From Wagnerdoeblera intermedia (GTDB lineage: Bacteria; Pseudomonadota; Alphaproteobacteria; Rhodobacterales; Rhodobacteraceae), in NCBI RefSeq assembly GCF_042647465.1, contig NZ_JBHRVN010000008.1: DNA of 64,000 nt. One strand, 5' to 3'. This document shows positions 52,078 to 61,205 of the stretch, piece after piece. Below the pieces are notes generated by a model that worked only from the letters and a program-made list of their open reading frames with translations, was not told where the DNA came from and did no database searches. The position numbers were made by a program, and so were the translations under genes. Position 1 is the first letter of the stretch, and the number at the start of each line of letters is the position of its first letter.

Positions 52078-52788
52078 TCAGGTCTCCATTTCCGGGATGA
52101 GGGCCGCCCATGTCAGGGGGCCGATGATGGCGTCAGGGGTGAGGCCGGCGGAGCGCTGGAAGGCGCGCACTGCGGCCTCTGTGCGGGCTCCGAAAACCCC
52201 GTCAGGCAGGCCGGGGTCATAACCCTGCGCGGTGAGGTGGATCTGTGCCTCTGTGACCGCCTTGCCGCGCGCGCCACGGCGCAGGGCAGGGTAGGCCGGG
52301 GCAGGGGTCAGATCGTACTCACAGGCCAGCGCGAGATCGGCGATCGCAGCCGCCTTGTCAGTGCCGTTGATGATGCGCCGCGCGCCCAGGTAATCGGTGC
52401 GGCCCGGGCGGATATAATCGGCCAGCTTCTTTCCGGTGAACCATCCCTCTTTGGAGCCGAGCACCAGCACCTGTGCGGCAATCACCGGATCAAGTGCGAG
52501 ATCCGGATTGGCGATCAGATCCACTTTGAGCGCCGAGCTGGCGCGCAGATAGTTGCGCTCCCAGGTGAGCTGAGAAAACCCGCGCCCATACCACGGGTAG
52601 TAGCGCAGGCTGCGCCGGAAGCTCTCCGCGCGGGAGCCGAGGTAATAGCCCTCTTTCACCGGCAGCAGGGTCGAGTTGGTTTCCCAATGCGCAGTCGCCA
52701 GCACATAGGCAGTCTGCGGGATCGAGAGGCCATGCGCCTCACAGGTTTCCCGGATCAGCCGTGTGTGGCCGAGATTGTGATTGAGCAT
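52078..52788 (-). CDS. Phage endolysin: glycosidase domain plus peptidoglycan-binding domain
   Basis: Protein of 236 residues. The N-terminal domain (about 1-150) resembles chitinase-like GH19 lysozymes: TAHWETNSTLLPVKEGYYLG and YYPWYGRGFSQLTWERNY. The C-terminal domain (about 165-232) is a PG_binding_1 repeat: AVTEAQIHLTAQGY, LPDGVFGARTEAAVRAFQ and GLTPDAIIGPLTW. No signal peptide is present, so export would depend on a holin. It belongs to the minus-strand prophage remnant. Confidence 0.85.
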   Translation of the reverse strand: MLNHNLGHTRLIRETCEAHGLSIPQTAYVLATAHWETNSTLLPVKEGYYLGSRAESFRRSLRYYPWYGRGFSQLTWERNYLRASSALKVDLIANPDLALDPVIAAQVLVLGSKEGWFTGKKLADYIRPGRTDYLGARRIINGTDKAAAIADLALACEYDLTPAPAYPALRRGARGKAVTEAQIHLTAQGYDPGLPDGVFGARTEAAVRAFQRSAGLTPDAIIGPLTWAALIPEMET

Positions 52789-52902
52789 AAGGGCTCCATT
52801 GAAAAAGCCCCGCCGGAAAGATCCGAACGGGGCTGCGGAAAGAGGAATTGTTTACAGGTGCACAAAAACTGATCATTTTCAGATCAGAGGGGGGAGGACA
52901 GC

Positions 52903-53142
52903 ATGCACCACGCGTCTGAAGTTATTCTGATCGGATACGGCGAGCGCACCTTTGGGGAGGTGCTGGTCGGTCAAATCAGATTGTCAGGCGAATGGTCAGC
53001 TCCGAGCTCAGGCGGCTTTTTCTTCACGCCCGAAGGAAAAGATCTGCCCGTCGTTTGGGCAAAATCCTTGGAGGGGTTCTATGACGGCATTCTGGACTGG
53101 CATGCCGATCTTACAAGAAACGCTTCCAGAACAAGAGGCTAA
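52903..53142 (+). CDS. Small hypothetical protein in the prophage region
   Basis: Seventy-nine residues preceded by a very strong GGGGGAGGAC ribosome-binding site. It is transcribed against the phage genes. Mixed alpha/beta composition with GFFFTPEGKDLPVVWAKSL; no family is recognised. It could be a phage moron or a host gene. Confidence 0.45.
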   Translation: MHHASEVILIGYGERTFGEVLVGQIRLSGEWSAPSSGGFFFTPEGKDLPVVWAKSLEGFYDGILDWHADLTRNASRTRG

Positions 53143-53448
53143 GCTTGTACGCTTTTGTGAACTGCACAGCAGTGAAGGTATGCTAATCTGCTCAGATCAA
53201 CTGGTTATACGCGCATCGCGTCACAGATGACTTCGGTCCTGTCACAACATGCTACGAGCCAGATGTGATGGGACAGGGCGTCTTCAATGAAGGCGCCTTG
53301 TTTCGTTAAGGCTTCCCTTCTTTGAGGGAATTGCGTGAAGAGTTGAAGTGAGGTCCATACTGCCCGGTGCCCCTGAGCTTTTCCGGGGAGAACATTTTAG
53401 CGCCCTCAGCGGCTTACTAACCTTAAATTAACCTCCAGGGATCAACCT
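53143..53448 (+). other. Intergenic stretch with a hairpin, no gene recognised
   Basis: About 306 bases lie between two small plus-strand genes. TTCCCT (53313-53318) and AGGGAA (53325-53330) form a short hairpin that may terminate the upstream gene. An AT-rich patch near 53415-53432 could hold a promoter for the gene at 53449. No other coding or RNA signal was found. Confidence 0.4.
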
Positions 53449-53628
53449 ATGTCTGCCCAGGAATTCCGTCCGTTCGTATGCAGCTGCGGACACCAAATGC
53501 GTTTCAACGCAAGCCGATGCGGCTATTGTCACAAGCCCACGCCCCTGAAGAACAGGTCGGCGGTTTGGGTGGTCGCTGTAGCAGGGATTTCTCTACTGGT
53601 GCTTATGGTGGTCCGCGCTTTTAACTGA
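53449..53628 (+). CDS. Tiny zinc-ribbon membrane protein
   Basis: Fifty-nine residues. The N-terminal half has two cysteine pairs, VCSCGHQMRF and SRCGYCHKP, forming a probable treble-cleft zinc ribbon. The C-terminal half is one membrane helix (VWVVAVAGISLLVLMVV). A CAGGGA site lies 9 bases upstream. The architecture of zinc ribbon plus one helix is common in small membrane-tethered regulators; the function is unknown. It ends 9 bases from the convergent phage holin-like gene. Confidence 0.55.
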   Translation: MSAQEFRPFVCSCGHQMRFNASRCGYCHKPTPLKNRSAVWVVAVAGISLLVLMVVRAFN

Positions 53629-53636
53629 GACAAGCC

Positions 53637-53927
53637 TCAAGGCTTGCGCCACTCCTTCCATAGCCTGATTGCTTGGCTTGGGTCGTTCACTGCGATCAGC
53701 AGCCAGCGCATGACGCCCTCAGCCGTCAGGGTGACAATGGCGGCCGCCACGGCCAGCGGCACGCCGAAGACTTCAGCCGCATATTCAGCCCCTACGAGCG
53801 CGGTGCCCACCGCCACCAGCAGCGTGGTAATGACCTGCCAGGCACCGAGCTGAGAGCTTGTTTTAATTTTGACCAGAAGCGCGACGGCGACCGCGATCCA
53901 GAAGTCGAGAGATTTGAAGTCGGTCAC
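53637..53927 (-). CDS. Phage holin-like membrane protein
   Basis: Ninety-six residues with three hydrophobic segments (LDFWIAVAVALLV, AWQVITTLLVAVGTALVGA, GVPLAVAAAIVTLTAEGVM) and a charged C-terminus (RLWKEWRKP), the layout of a class I holin. The start is GTG with GGAGG five bases upstream. It follows the tail-fibre genes, as in many Rhodobacteraceae prophages. Confidence 0.6.
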   Translation of the reverse strand: MTDFKSLDFWIAVAVALLVKIKTSSQLGAWQVITTLLVAVGTALVGAEYAAEVFGVPLAVAAAIVTLTAEGVMRWLLIAVNDPSQAIRLWKEWRKP

Positions 53928-53989
53928 AGCACCCTCCGCGCATGAAAAAGCCCGCGCGCGGCGGGCGTCAGGTCAGTTTGTCGGCTCGG

Positions 53990-54421
53990 TCAGAGCGCGG
54001 CGGCGGATGTGAAGATCGCAATGAGATCCTCGGTCGACTTGCCCTCTGCAGCCGCCAGCGCGGCCACCAAAGGATCGGTGGGCACCACAGAGAAGGGCCG
54101 GATCGCACGAAGGCGGGCGATGGTGCGCTGCTCTGCCGGGAGCGCGGCAATCATGGCCTCAACTGAGGCCGGCAGCGCTCCGGAGATCCAGGCCACGCCC
54201 TCGGTCTCTGTGAGCATGCCCGCGCCGATCAGCGCCGCGATGATCTGGGCGTGAGAAACGGGCGACAGGGATGCCAGTCGTTCTTCGGGGGGCATCCGGC
54301 TTTGCAGATAGTCATCGAGGGCCTCCTGATTGATCGGGGCCGCATCTGCGGGGATCAGATGGTCCTGCGATCCGTCTTCCGGAAAGCCGTAAACCTCATT
54401 GTCGTACATGTAATGCTTCAT
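53990..54421 (-). CDS. Phage protein downstream of the tail fibre
   Basis: Protein of 143 residues beginning MKHYMYDNEVYGFPEDGSQD. Its start codon overlaps the tail-fibre stop (ATGA), indicating coupling. Small genes in this position often encode fibre assembly chaperones. The C-terminal half is alanine-rich and helical. No catalytic motif is visible, and the chaperone role is only an inference from position. Confidence 0.6.
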   Translation of the reverse strand: MKHYMYDNEVYGFPEDGSQDHLIPADAAPINQEALDDYLQSRMPPEERLASLSPVSHAQIIAALIGAGMLTETEGVAWISGALPASVEAMIAALPAEQRTIARLRAIRPFSVVPTDPLVAALAAAEGKSTEDLIAIFTSAAAL

Positions 54422-55147
54422 CAGTAATGCGTCCTCACTTCAACGGTGGCGGTGCCTTCCATTTTGTATTGCCACCCCGGAGGCACGATGCCTGAAGTGG
54501 AAGCGTGGCTGTTGGACCAACCCCTGCCGATAAGCCCCCACCCTGCCGAAGATCCCGACCTGGTATAAAGTTCTACCCATCCTTGAGCTGTGGATGTCGC
54601 GTTCATGTCCACAAACAGGGGGCTGCTTGAACTGGGGTTAGTCATTACGACGCCTGCGTTCATGTTAAAATTTGCGACGACCCCCATAAACGCAGGCCCC
54701 CCCCGCGCCAATTGCGGCCCGCGCTCCTTCTGCCGTAGTGGCTCCGGTGCCGCCTTTGCTTAAAGGGACTACGCTTTCTGTAGCGACAGCCCCCGCACCG
54801 ATATTATCCCGCGCCTGCTGACGCTGCGCGTTGGTCAATGATTGTGCATCATAGGAAAGCGCGGCGATATTGTCCCTGATCTGTTGCTTTTGCCCGCTGG
54901 TCAGGGTCTGTGCAGCGTCATGGCGAAGAGCCGCGAGGCGGTCCGCGAGATCGACCCATGCGGTATTGGCGTCATTGCGGATTTTGAGCACGCCGGTTGC
55001 GGTGTCCAGCCACAGCAGACCTGCCTGCGGAGACGCTGGCGCAGTCGGCCCGCTGTTGAGGGTGAACGCACTGTCGAGCGCGTTGTTGAAGCCCTCCCGG
55101 ACGGCGAGGCCGGATCCGGAAGGGACTGAGCGGGGATGCTGGCTCAT
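54421..55147 (-). pseudogene. Phage tail-fibre protein, frameshifted at a G8 tract
   Basis: The frame begins MSQHPRSVPSGSGLAVREGF at 55147 and carries a fibre-type repeat region (QKQQIRDNIAALSYDAQSLT, then QRQQARDNIGAG) and SKGGTGATTAEGARAAIG, a classic tail-fibre motif. At a run of eight G on the coding strand (54697-54704) the frame is lost and stops at 54665. The C-terminal tip (MGVVANFNMNAGVV to RTHY) continues in the next frame to 54421. Full length would be about 241 residues. The tract could be a fixed mutation, a sequencing error or a phase-variation switch. Confidence 0.75.
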
Positions 55148-55899
55148 GCTGCCACCTGTTCTGCTTTGACGCGCAGCCTTGAGACGATCGGCGCGACGTC
55201 GGGTGATCGGGATGTAAGGATGGCGCGGGCCTGAACGCCGCGCGCGCGGTACTCGCCTGCATCGAGGCGGGACCATGGGGACCAGACCGGGGATCCGGAC
55301 GGGTCGTCTGTGGTGATGCGGACCTGCATTTCGACGTCACATTCGACGTCCGCCATAGCGTCCCAGCTGAGCCAGCTGTCGACGGTGCCGGCGCGCTGAT
55401 CCCAGTCGTCGTTAAGAACCAGCGGGGCCAGTTCGATCACGGAGCGCAGCCGCACCAGCCGAGGGGTGGCCCAGGCAAGCGTGGTGGCGAAGGTATAGAC
55501 CCCGCGCGCTGAAACCCCATAGGGATAATCCCAGGAGGTCAGCGCATCCGTGTTCGGTACATCGTCGAAGATACCAACGTCTGCGAGCGTCAGGATGCCG
55601 TCTGCTGCGACAGTGCCGTCATGCGCGCCACTGAACTCATCGTCGGCCTGCAAAAGGCCCGCATCCGCAAAGCCGACAGCTGTCGCACCATCCGAAAAGA
55701 GCGCGGTGACCGGCCCCAACTGCCCGGAGGCGTCAATAGGGCGGACGAAGTAGACCCCCGGCATGAGTGGCACGACTGCAATCGTCGTATTGCCCTGCAC
55801 CTCATCAAGGCTGACGGTGTTTGACCACGCCGCCCCCGCAGAGGCGGCGTGGCGGATCATGATGCGGCCGCCGCAGCGCACATCGAGGCGGAAAACCAC
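55144..55899 (-). pseudogene. Phage tail-tip/host-specificity protein (gpJ-like), 5' truncated
   Basis: About 251 residues of the C-terminal part of a large tail-tip protein, with repeated Ig-like or fibronectin-like strands (IAVVPLMPGVYFVRPIDASG, then SPWSRLDAGEYRARGVQARA). A stop codon just upstream at about 55904 ends the homologous frame, and the GTG at 55899 is not a natural start. The gene is truncated where the prophage breaks off, and AT-rich DNA unlike the phage follows. It overlaps the tail-fibre start by four bases. Confidence 0.7.
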
Positions 55900-56085
55900 T
55901 TAGAAATCGCCCAGGACCTGTTCAGATAAGCTGAACCTCCTCTCATGATGATCATATCCGATAACCCGGACTTAACGACATCTGAAGTATTGCGCTCATT
56001 ATTGACATATTACGACCATTGTATATCTTTTTTTTGTTAAGCTGATAATTTACTATTATCGGACATTTTGGCATAGTTAGATCTT
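55900..56085 (+). other. AT-rich junction between prophage remnant and IS3 fragment
   Basis: About 186 bases, much lower in GC than the flanks, with runs such as TATCTTTTTTTTGTTAAG. No gene is present. It marks where the prophage tail-tip gene breaks off and may derive from a different replicon or element. Confidence 0.5.
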
Positions 56086-56185
56086 TGGGGTGCGGACGAA
56101 AAGTTGGACTATCGAGGAGATAGTTCATGTATAGCTATGAAGAGCGGATGAGGGCGGTGGCCCTCTACATCAAGCTGGGCAAACG
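56086..56185 (+). mobile_element. Left-end fragment of the IS3 element seen at 0.9 kb
   Basis: One hundred bases match 903-1002 with about four mismatches, beginning TGGGGTGCGGACGAAAAG and including the transposase start (MYSYEERMRAVALYIKLGK). The match stops abruptly after GGCAAACG. No right end is found, so this is a deletion remnant in the same orientation as the longer copy. It keeps the terminal T that the longer copy lacks. Confidence 0.9.
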
Positions 56186-56255
56186 ATAGACTCCTGGCAC
56201 GGTGGATGGGATCACAGACATTACCAATGGGTCTCAAAAACGCTTCAGGTTGCCG

Positions 56256-57269
56256 TCAGCTGCGGTAGCCCGTTGGGTTCTGCGACTGCCACTTCCAGGT
56301 GGTTTCGCAGATCTCCGTGAGGCCCAGATCCGCCTGCCAGTTCAGCAGGCGGCGGGCTTTGGCCGGATCGGCGTAATAGGCCGGAAGATCGCCCGGACGG
56401 CGCGGCAGCACCTCAAAGGGCAGATCGCGCCCGCAGGCCTTTGAAAAGGCTGTCAGCATCTCGCGCACGGTGATGCCCGCGCCGGTGCCGATGTTGAAGG
56501 CCTCTGCCTGACCGGGGGCGGGGCTGTAGCTCAGGGCTGCGATATGGGCGCGGGCAAGATCGGTGACATGGAGATAATCCCGCTCTCCGGTGCCGTCGCG
56601 GGTGTCGTAATCCTCGCCAAAGATCCCAAGTTTTTCGCGCCGCCCCACCGCCACCTGGGCGATAAAGGGCATGAGATTGTTCGGAATGCCCTGAGGGTCT
56701 TCACCGATCTGCCCGCTCTCATGGGCGCCGACCGGATTGAAATAGCGCAGCAGAACCCCTGAGGCGCCGGGCGTGGCCCGCGCCCAGTCGGTGATGACCT
56801 GCTCTGCCATGCGCTTACTGCGCCCGTAGACGCTGGTCGGCGCGAGGGGGTGGCTTTCATCATAGGGCAGGTAGGCCGGATCGCCGTAGACCGTGGCGGA
56901 GGAAGAAAACACCACCTTCCGGCAGCCCGCCGCATCCATGGCACTGAGCAGAGAGACCGTGCCGCCGACATTGGTGGCATAGTAGCGCAAAGGCTCTGCC
57001 TCTCCCTCGCCCACGGCCTTCAGGCCTGCGAAATGCACCACCGCTTCGGGGCGGAAGTCGCGCAGAATGTCGGTCATCCGCGCGGTGTCGCAGACATCCG
57101 CCGTCTCAACTCGAAAGCTGCGCCCCGCCAGCGCCTCCACCCGGCGCAGAGCCTCGGGAGAGCTGTTGGCGAAGGTTTCGGTCACGCAGAGGTCATGCCC
57201 CTTTTTGAGCAGCTCCAGCAGCGTATGGCTGCCGATATATCCGGCCCCGCCGGTCAGAAGAATGCGCAT
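56256..57269 (-). CDS. galE: UDP-glucose 4-epimerase
   Basis: SDR-type epimerase of 337 residues interconverting UDP-glucose and UDP-galactose for surface polysaccharide or galactose use. The NAD-binding motif GGAGYIGS, the catalytic Ser region FSSSATVYGDP, Y-G-R-S-K (the Y-x3-K pair) and LRYFNPVGAHESGQIGEDP are diagnostic of GalE. The start at 57269 has AAGGGAAG upstream; a longer frame from 57284 does not. It lies between the prophage remnant and the recombinase operon. Confidence 0.93.
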   Translation of the reverse strand: MRILLTGGAGYIGSHTLLELLKKGHDLCVTETFANSSPEALRRVEALAGRSFRVETADVCDTARMTDILRDFRPEAVVHFAGLKAVGEGEAEPLRYYATNVGGTVSLLSAMDAAGCRKVVFSSSATVYGDPAYLPYDESHPLAPTSVYGRSKRMAEQVITDWARATPGASGVLLRYFNPVGAHESGQIGEDPQGIPNNLMPFIAQVAVGRREKLGIFGEDYDTRDGTGERDYLHVTDLARAHIAALSYSPAPGQAEAFNIGTGAGITVREMLTAFSKACGRDLPFEVLPRRPGDLPAYYADPAKARRLLNWQADLGLTEICETTWKWQSQNPTGYRS

Positions 57270-57342
57270 GACTTCCCTTAGCATGTTTACCGGCTGCTAA
57301 ACGCAACCACCCAAATCAAATTGTCAACGGCTCCCTGTCTTC

Positions 57343-58116
57343 TCAGCCCTGCTCCTCCCCTTGTGAGGACAAATCCACCACCCAGCGGATCTGCCCGGCC
57401 GTTCCGATAAGGCTACGCTGCAGTTCTGTCACCTCCCCGGCCGCGCGCCGGAGGAACGTGACGCTCACCACCGGTGGCGCGCCCTCCCTTTGCGGCTCCC
57501 CACTGAGCCGGATCACCTGCTTTCCATGGCTTGTGGTCATCGGCAGATATTCCTGCGGGCGGCCGTTTGTCGGCCCACAAAGCAGAAGATCGTTCTGTCC
57601 TGCGTCGAGGCAGATCTCATGGGTGCCCCAGCGGTGGGTCCGCTCCAGGAACTCCATCAGCTCTTCCGGGTACCAGCCGCAAAGTAAGGGCGCCTCCTCC
57701 AGATCGCGCAGCGGGTGGCGGGACAGGAACTCATGGCGAAGTCGTGGATCTTCCAAAAGATCACGGTAAGGCCCGGAAGCGGCAAAGCGCTGAACAGAAG
57801 GATGTGCCCTGAGATCGCGCAGAGCCTGAAGCCGCAGCATCATGGGGAAGAGCGCAAACTTCTGACGTTTAGGAAGTTCCTCCGGGTCATGGGCTCCGGC
57901 GATCACCATGCTAAGTTCGGGAAGCGGCTCCCGCTCGGATATCCAGAGCGCGGTCATCTCAGCGCTGAAGACCGGCAGTTCTTCCAGCCGGCAAAAAAGA
58001 TCAAAGCTGACTGGCGTGAGATGGAGATCATCGCAACGGGCGCGCTCATAATCAAAGCTCTGCCGTGTGCCGTCCGGCCGCTCAAAGGTGAAGGAAGGTC
58101 CTTTCTTCAGGTTCAT
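57343..58116 (-). CDS. Unknown protein, last gene of the recombinase operon
   Basis: Protein of 257 residues starting MNLKKGPSFTFERPDGTRQ. The start at 58116 overlaps the stop of the large recombinase gene by four bases (ATGA); a longer frame upstream is antisense artefact. It is mixed alpha/beta with conserved-looking aromatic and acidic clusters (GWYPEELMEFLERTHRWG, RWVVDLSSQG). No domain is recognised. Tight coupling to two recombinase-like genes implies a part in the same complex, for example a DNA-binding or accessory factor. Confidence 0.7.
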   Translation of the reverse strand: MNLKKGPSFTFERPDGTRQSFDYERARCDDLHLTPVSFDLFCRLEELPVFSAEMTALWISEREPLPELSMVIAGAHDPEELPKRQKFALFPMMLRLQALRDLRAHPSVQRFAASGPYRDLLEDPRLRHEFLSRHPLRDLEEAPLLCGWYPEELMEFLERTHRWGTHEICLDAGQNDLLLCGPTNGRPQEYLPMTTSHGKQVIRLSGEPQREGAPPVVSVTFLRRAAGEVTELQRSLIGTAGQIRWVVDLSSQGEEQG

Positions 58117-61100
58117 TCGACCGCCTCCGCATCCCCTGCCCCCTGATCCGGGGCAAGCTGCAGCCAGATCGCTGCGTAATGGGCAGCGACGGTGACCACA
58201 CCGGCCCATGACCCGGCAGGACGGGGCCCCTGCTCCGCCACATTCGGTGCCATCAGCCGCAAGCGGACCTGAACGCTGCTGCCGCGAGCAACGCGGCGTG
58301 CGGCACGCTGCATCTCGTCCGGCCGCACGCCCTGCCACAAGAGCTCCCGTTCGCGGCGCAGATCAGGGTCGATCTCGGGCGAGACCCGTTCAAACTGCCA
58401 GCGCCCGGCCGGGCGCAGCTGCACCGCAAGCGCAATCCAGGCGGAGGCTTCTGCGGGGTCCCGGAAGGTCACACCCGCATTGGTGCGCGACGCCTGCGAC
58501 AGCGTGCTGCGGATCCAAGAATAAACCGCCTCCGGCTGATCAGCAGCGAGATCGATCAGTTGCGCGGCGAGATCGAGTGCCTCGTCGCGCTTCGGCTTGG
58601 GCAGGGAGGCAGGGAGCAGACGCCCCTCGTCACCCTTGTTCTGCAGTCGCAGCTCCCCGCGCGCAGAGCGCAGCGCGGACCAGCGCTTTGCCACTCTGGC
58701 AGTTTGCACAATGAGATCTTCCGGCAATGAGGCCGCCGCTGCGGCCCGCGGGAGCGCGAGGCCGCGGTCCAGGCAGTCGAGCGCAATCCGTAAAGCGTGA
58801 AGTGCCGCTGCACTGTCCTGAAGCGAAGGCCATGTCCTTTTGCTTTGATCGCAAGGCATCTCCTCCGGCTCGGGCAGGAGCTGGAACAGCCTTTCTGCTG
58901 CAGGGCCGCTCAGGTGATCTGCAGGCAGATCCTTTTGCTCCCCGGACGCGCAGGCCTGCCAGATCAGCAGATCTGCGCAGGTGACGTAATGCAGGAAGGT
59001 GGTCTCCACACTGCCGTGGCCGGCAAAGCGGGCAAGTGCTTCCCAGCGTTCACGTTGAGAGACACCAGCCACCGCCTGCACCACGGCGCGCCGTTCCTCG
59101 GAGGTCCAACCGGTCAGACGTTGCGTGAGCGCCAGAGCCGGTGCGCGCACCTCGCCCAGAGCGAGGGCGATGTTGTTCAGCGCCGTGCGCCGCAGATCAT
59201 GGGCCGAGACCATGCTCAGCCCACTCGCCCCCCGCAGGGCTACGGCGATAAGCCGTCCGGTCGCAAGGCGATCGAGCGGAGCGAAGGTACCGTCCGGCTG
59301 CAGGATCCCGAAGAGCGGCCCTGCAGGGCTCAGACTGCGCCGCCACGCCAGCCAGTCTGAGAAGAAGGCCCGTTCCTCTCTGGTCATCAGGAGCATTGGC
59401 CGGATCTGGCGCAAAGCATTGGGGGTTTTGTTGGTGCCAAAGCGCGAGCTGCGGATGAAGAGGGTTGCCATCTCTTCGGGCACCGGTGTGCCCTCCGGGT
59501 TCTCAAAATGCGCGGCCAGTGCTTTGCAGACCTCCCCGATACGCAGCCCGCAGCGCGCCATCAGCAGGAAGGCCGCCTGCAGCGTGCGTGCGAGATCCGG
59601 CGGCAAGCCGAAGGCGCTGGCGAGGGACAGACGCGCAGTGGTGAGATCCCGGAAGGACAAAAGATTGGCCCGCACCCGCAGCGCAGGTGTGTCGCCCTCC
59701 ATAGAGAAGGTCTCCGGATCGATTTTCGGGAAGTTCCATGCGCTCATGGCGAAGGCATGCAGGCTGCGCAGGCGTCTGGCGAGATTGCGCCGCTCGGCGG
59801 GACTGCGGGGATCATCCTCGAGGATCTCACCATAAAGATCTTCCAGATCTTCGGCCGCGAGGTCACGTAAAGGAAGATCCTCAAGATGCAGGCAGAGCCG
59901 CAGGCCCAGGGTGTCGTCATAGCGCTCCACGCTGGAGGGCCGCAGTCCTTCGTTTTCCAGCAGATGGAGATACCAATCGCTCAGAAGGCAGAGCACATCC
60001 GGCCAGTCTCCCCCGGTGCGTGCCGCCCGCAGATCGCGGGCCAGATCGCCCGGCCTGCGCCTGCGGGCTGCAGGGCTCTCCTCTGCGCCCTCTTCCTCGG
60101 AGCGGATGTCATGAAGCGCCATATAGAAGCGCAGATAGCCCTCGCTTTGCAAAACCGGATGCGAAAGCCGGGTGACGCGGCGCTCGGGCGGGGCTGTGAG
60201 CTCCCGGCTCCAGGCGGCGGGGCTTTTGCACAAAGTCTCGCCCGCAGTCGCTCCCCCGGTCAGAGCCCGCGCCCATGTCTCAGGTGTCGCGGCAAAGCTT
60301 TTGATCCGCCGCTGCGCCAGACCCGTCAGCAGGTGATCGGGGCCGTTCTCTTCGGCTTCGCGCAGCAGCGCCGCGCCGCGCAGCAGCTGCGGCAGGCGCA
60401 GGGATGGCGGCAGTGCCTCGCCAAACGCCTTTGCCAGCGCTTCGGGAACCGGATGATCGGGACGCAAGCTCTGGCGGGCGGTGGTCGGCAGGTTCCAGAA
60501 GAGCGAGATCAGCCGCAGGGTCGGGGACGCGGGAAAAAGCCGCCGCAGGGCATAGAGCCCTTCTGCGTCTTTGCCACTTGCCACACTGAGCGCCCGGGAC
60601 CGGCGCGCAGAGCTGTGGCTGCGTTCTTTGAGATCCAGCCAGACGGGTACATCCTCCGCGCGGCAAAGAACGGTCTCCTCGCTCAACAGGCTCTGCGCAA
60701 AGAGCTGCAGATGCGTGGGGGTGAGGCAGGCGCTCTCAAAGAGCGCGGACGCCAGACAGAGGCCAAACAGCTGATCCGCGGAGGCCTGCCATGTGAGCCC
60801 CTCCTCCCGGATCTTCCAATACTGCGCGCGCAGCCGCCGCGCTTCAGCGGCGAACTGCAGGTCCTCCAGCCGCCAGTTGTCGTCTTTGGAATAAACCGCC
60901 GTGATGGCACCGGGGGCGGCAACGGGGGAGGAGCGGCTGCGGGCGTTATGGCGGTCCACCAGATCCTGCAGAACGCCGTTCATGCCCGCTGCCTCAGAGC
61001 GGCTTCGGGCCTGACGCAGGATCTGCCCCTGCAGCTCAAGAAGCTGGCTATGGGCTTCAGCGGGGACCGGCAGATCGGCACGCAAAAGCCACGGTGCGGC

Positions 61101-61205
61101 GGCGGCGATCAGATCCTCTGCGCGGGCCCGCAGCAGAGTGCGGCTCTGCCCGCGGGCGCGCGCCCGGGCCTCACGTCCGACAGGGGAAGCAACAGGATCT
61201 GTCAC
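58113..61205 (-). CDS. Oversized tyrosine recombinase (1030 aa) with complete catalytic set
   Basis: The catalytic core lies mid-protein. The first Arg is in MARCGLRIGEV (about residue 552), a candidate Lys in GTNKTP (about 592), H-x-x-R in SAHDLRRTALNN (about 668), and the second His plus nucleophile Tyr in AGHGSVETTFLHYV (about 738-750). A core-binding-like segment (SSVERYDDTLGLRL) precedes it near residues 430-520. About 400 N-terminal and 270 C-terminal residues have no recognisable domain, making it roughly three times the size of a phage integrase. It overlaps both neighbours by four bases. Strand exchange on an element of its own is inferred. Confidence 0.85.
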   Translation of the reverse strand: MTDPVASPVGREARARARGQSRTLLRARAEDLIAAAAPWLLRADLPVPAEAHSQLLELQGQILRQARSRSEAAGMNGVLQDLVDRHNARSRSSPVAAPGAITAVYSKDDNWRLEDLQFAAEARRLRAQYWKIREEGLTWQASADQLFGLCLASALFESACLTPTHLQLFAQSLLSEETVLCRAEDVPVWLDLKERSHSSARRSRALSVASGKDAEGLYALRRLFPASPTLRLISLFWNLPTTARQSLRPDHPVPEALAKAFGEALPPSLRLPQLLRGAALLREAEENGPDHLLTGLAQRRIKSFAATPETWARALTGGATAGETLCKSPAAWSRELTAPPERRVTRLSHPVLQSEGYLRFYMALHDIRSEEEGAEESPAARRRRPGDLARDLRAARTGGDWPDVLCLLSDWYLHLLENEGLRPSSVERYDDTLGLRLCLHLEDLPLRDLAAEDLEDLYGEILEDDPRSPAERRNLARRLRSLHAFAMSAWNFPKIDPETFSMEGDTPALRVRANLLSFRDLTTARLSLASAFGLPPDLARTLQAAFLLMARCGLRIGEVCKALAAHFENPEGTPVPEEMATLFIRSSRFGTNKTPNALRQIRPMLLMTREERAFFSDWLAWRRSLSPAGPLFGILQPDGTFAPLDRLATGRLIAVALRGASGLSMVSAHDLRRTALNNIALALGEVRAPALALTQRLTGWTSEERRAVVQAVAGVSQRERWEALARFAGHGSVETTFLHYVTCADLLIWQACASGEQKDLPADHLSGPAAERLFQLLPEPEEMPCDQSKRTWPSLQDSAAALHALRIALDCLDRGLALPRAAAAASLPEDLIVQTARVAKRWSALRSARGELRLQNKGDEGRLLPASLPKPKRDEALDLAAQLIDLAADQPEAVYSWIRSTLSQASRTNAGVTFRDPAEASAWIALAVQLRPAGRWQFERVSPEIDPDLRRERELLWQGVRPDEMQRAARRVARGSSVQVRLRLMAPNVAEQGPRPAGSWAGVVTVAAHYAAIWLQLAPDQGAGDAEAVE

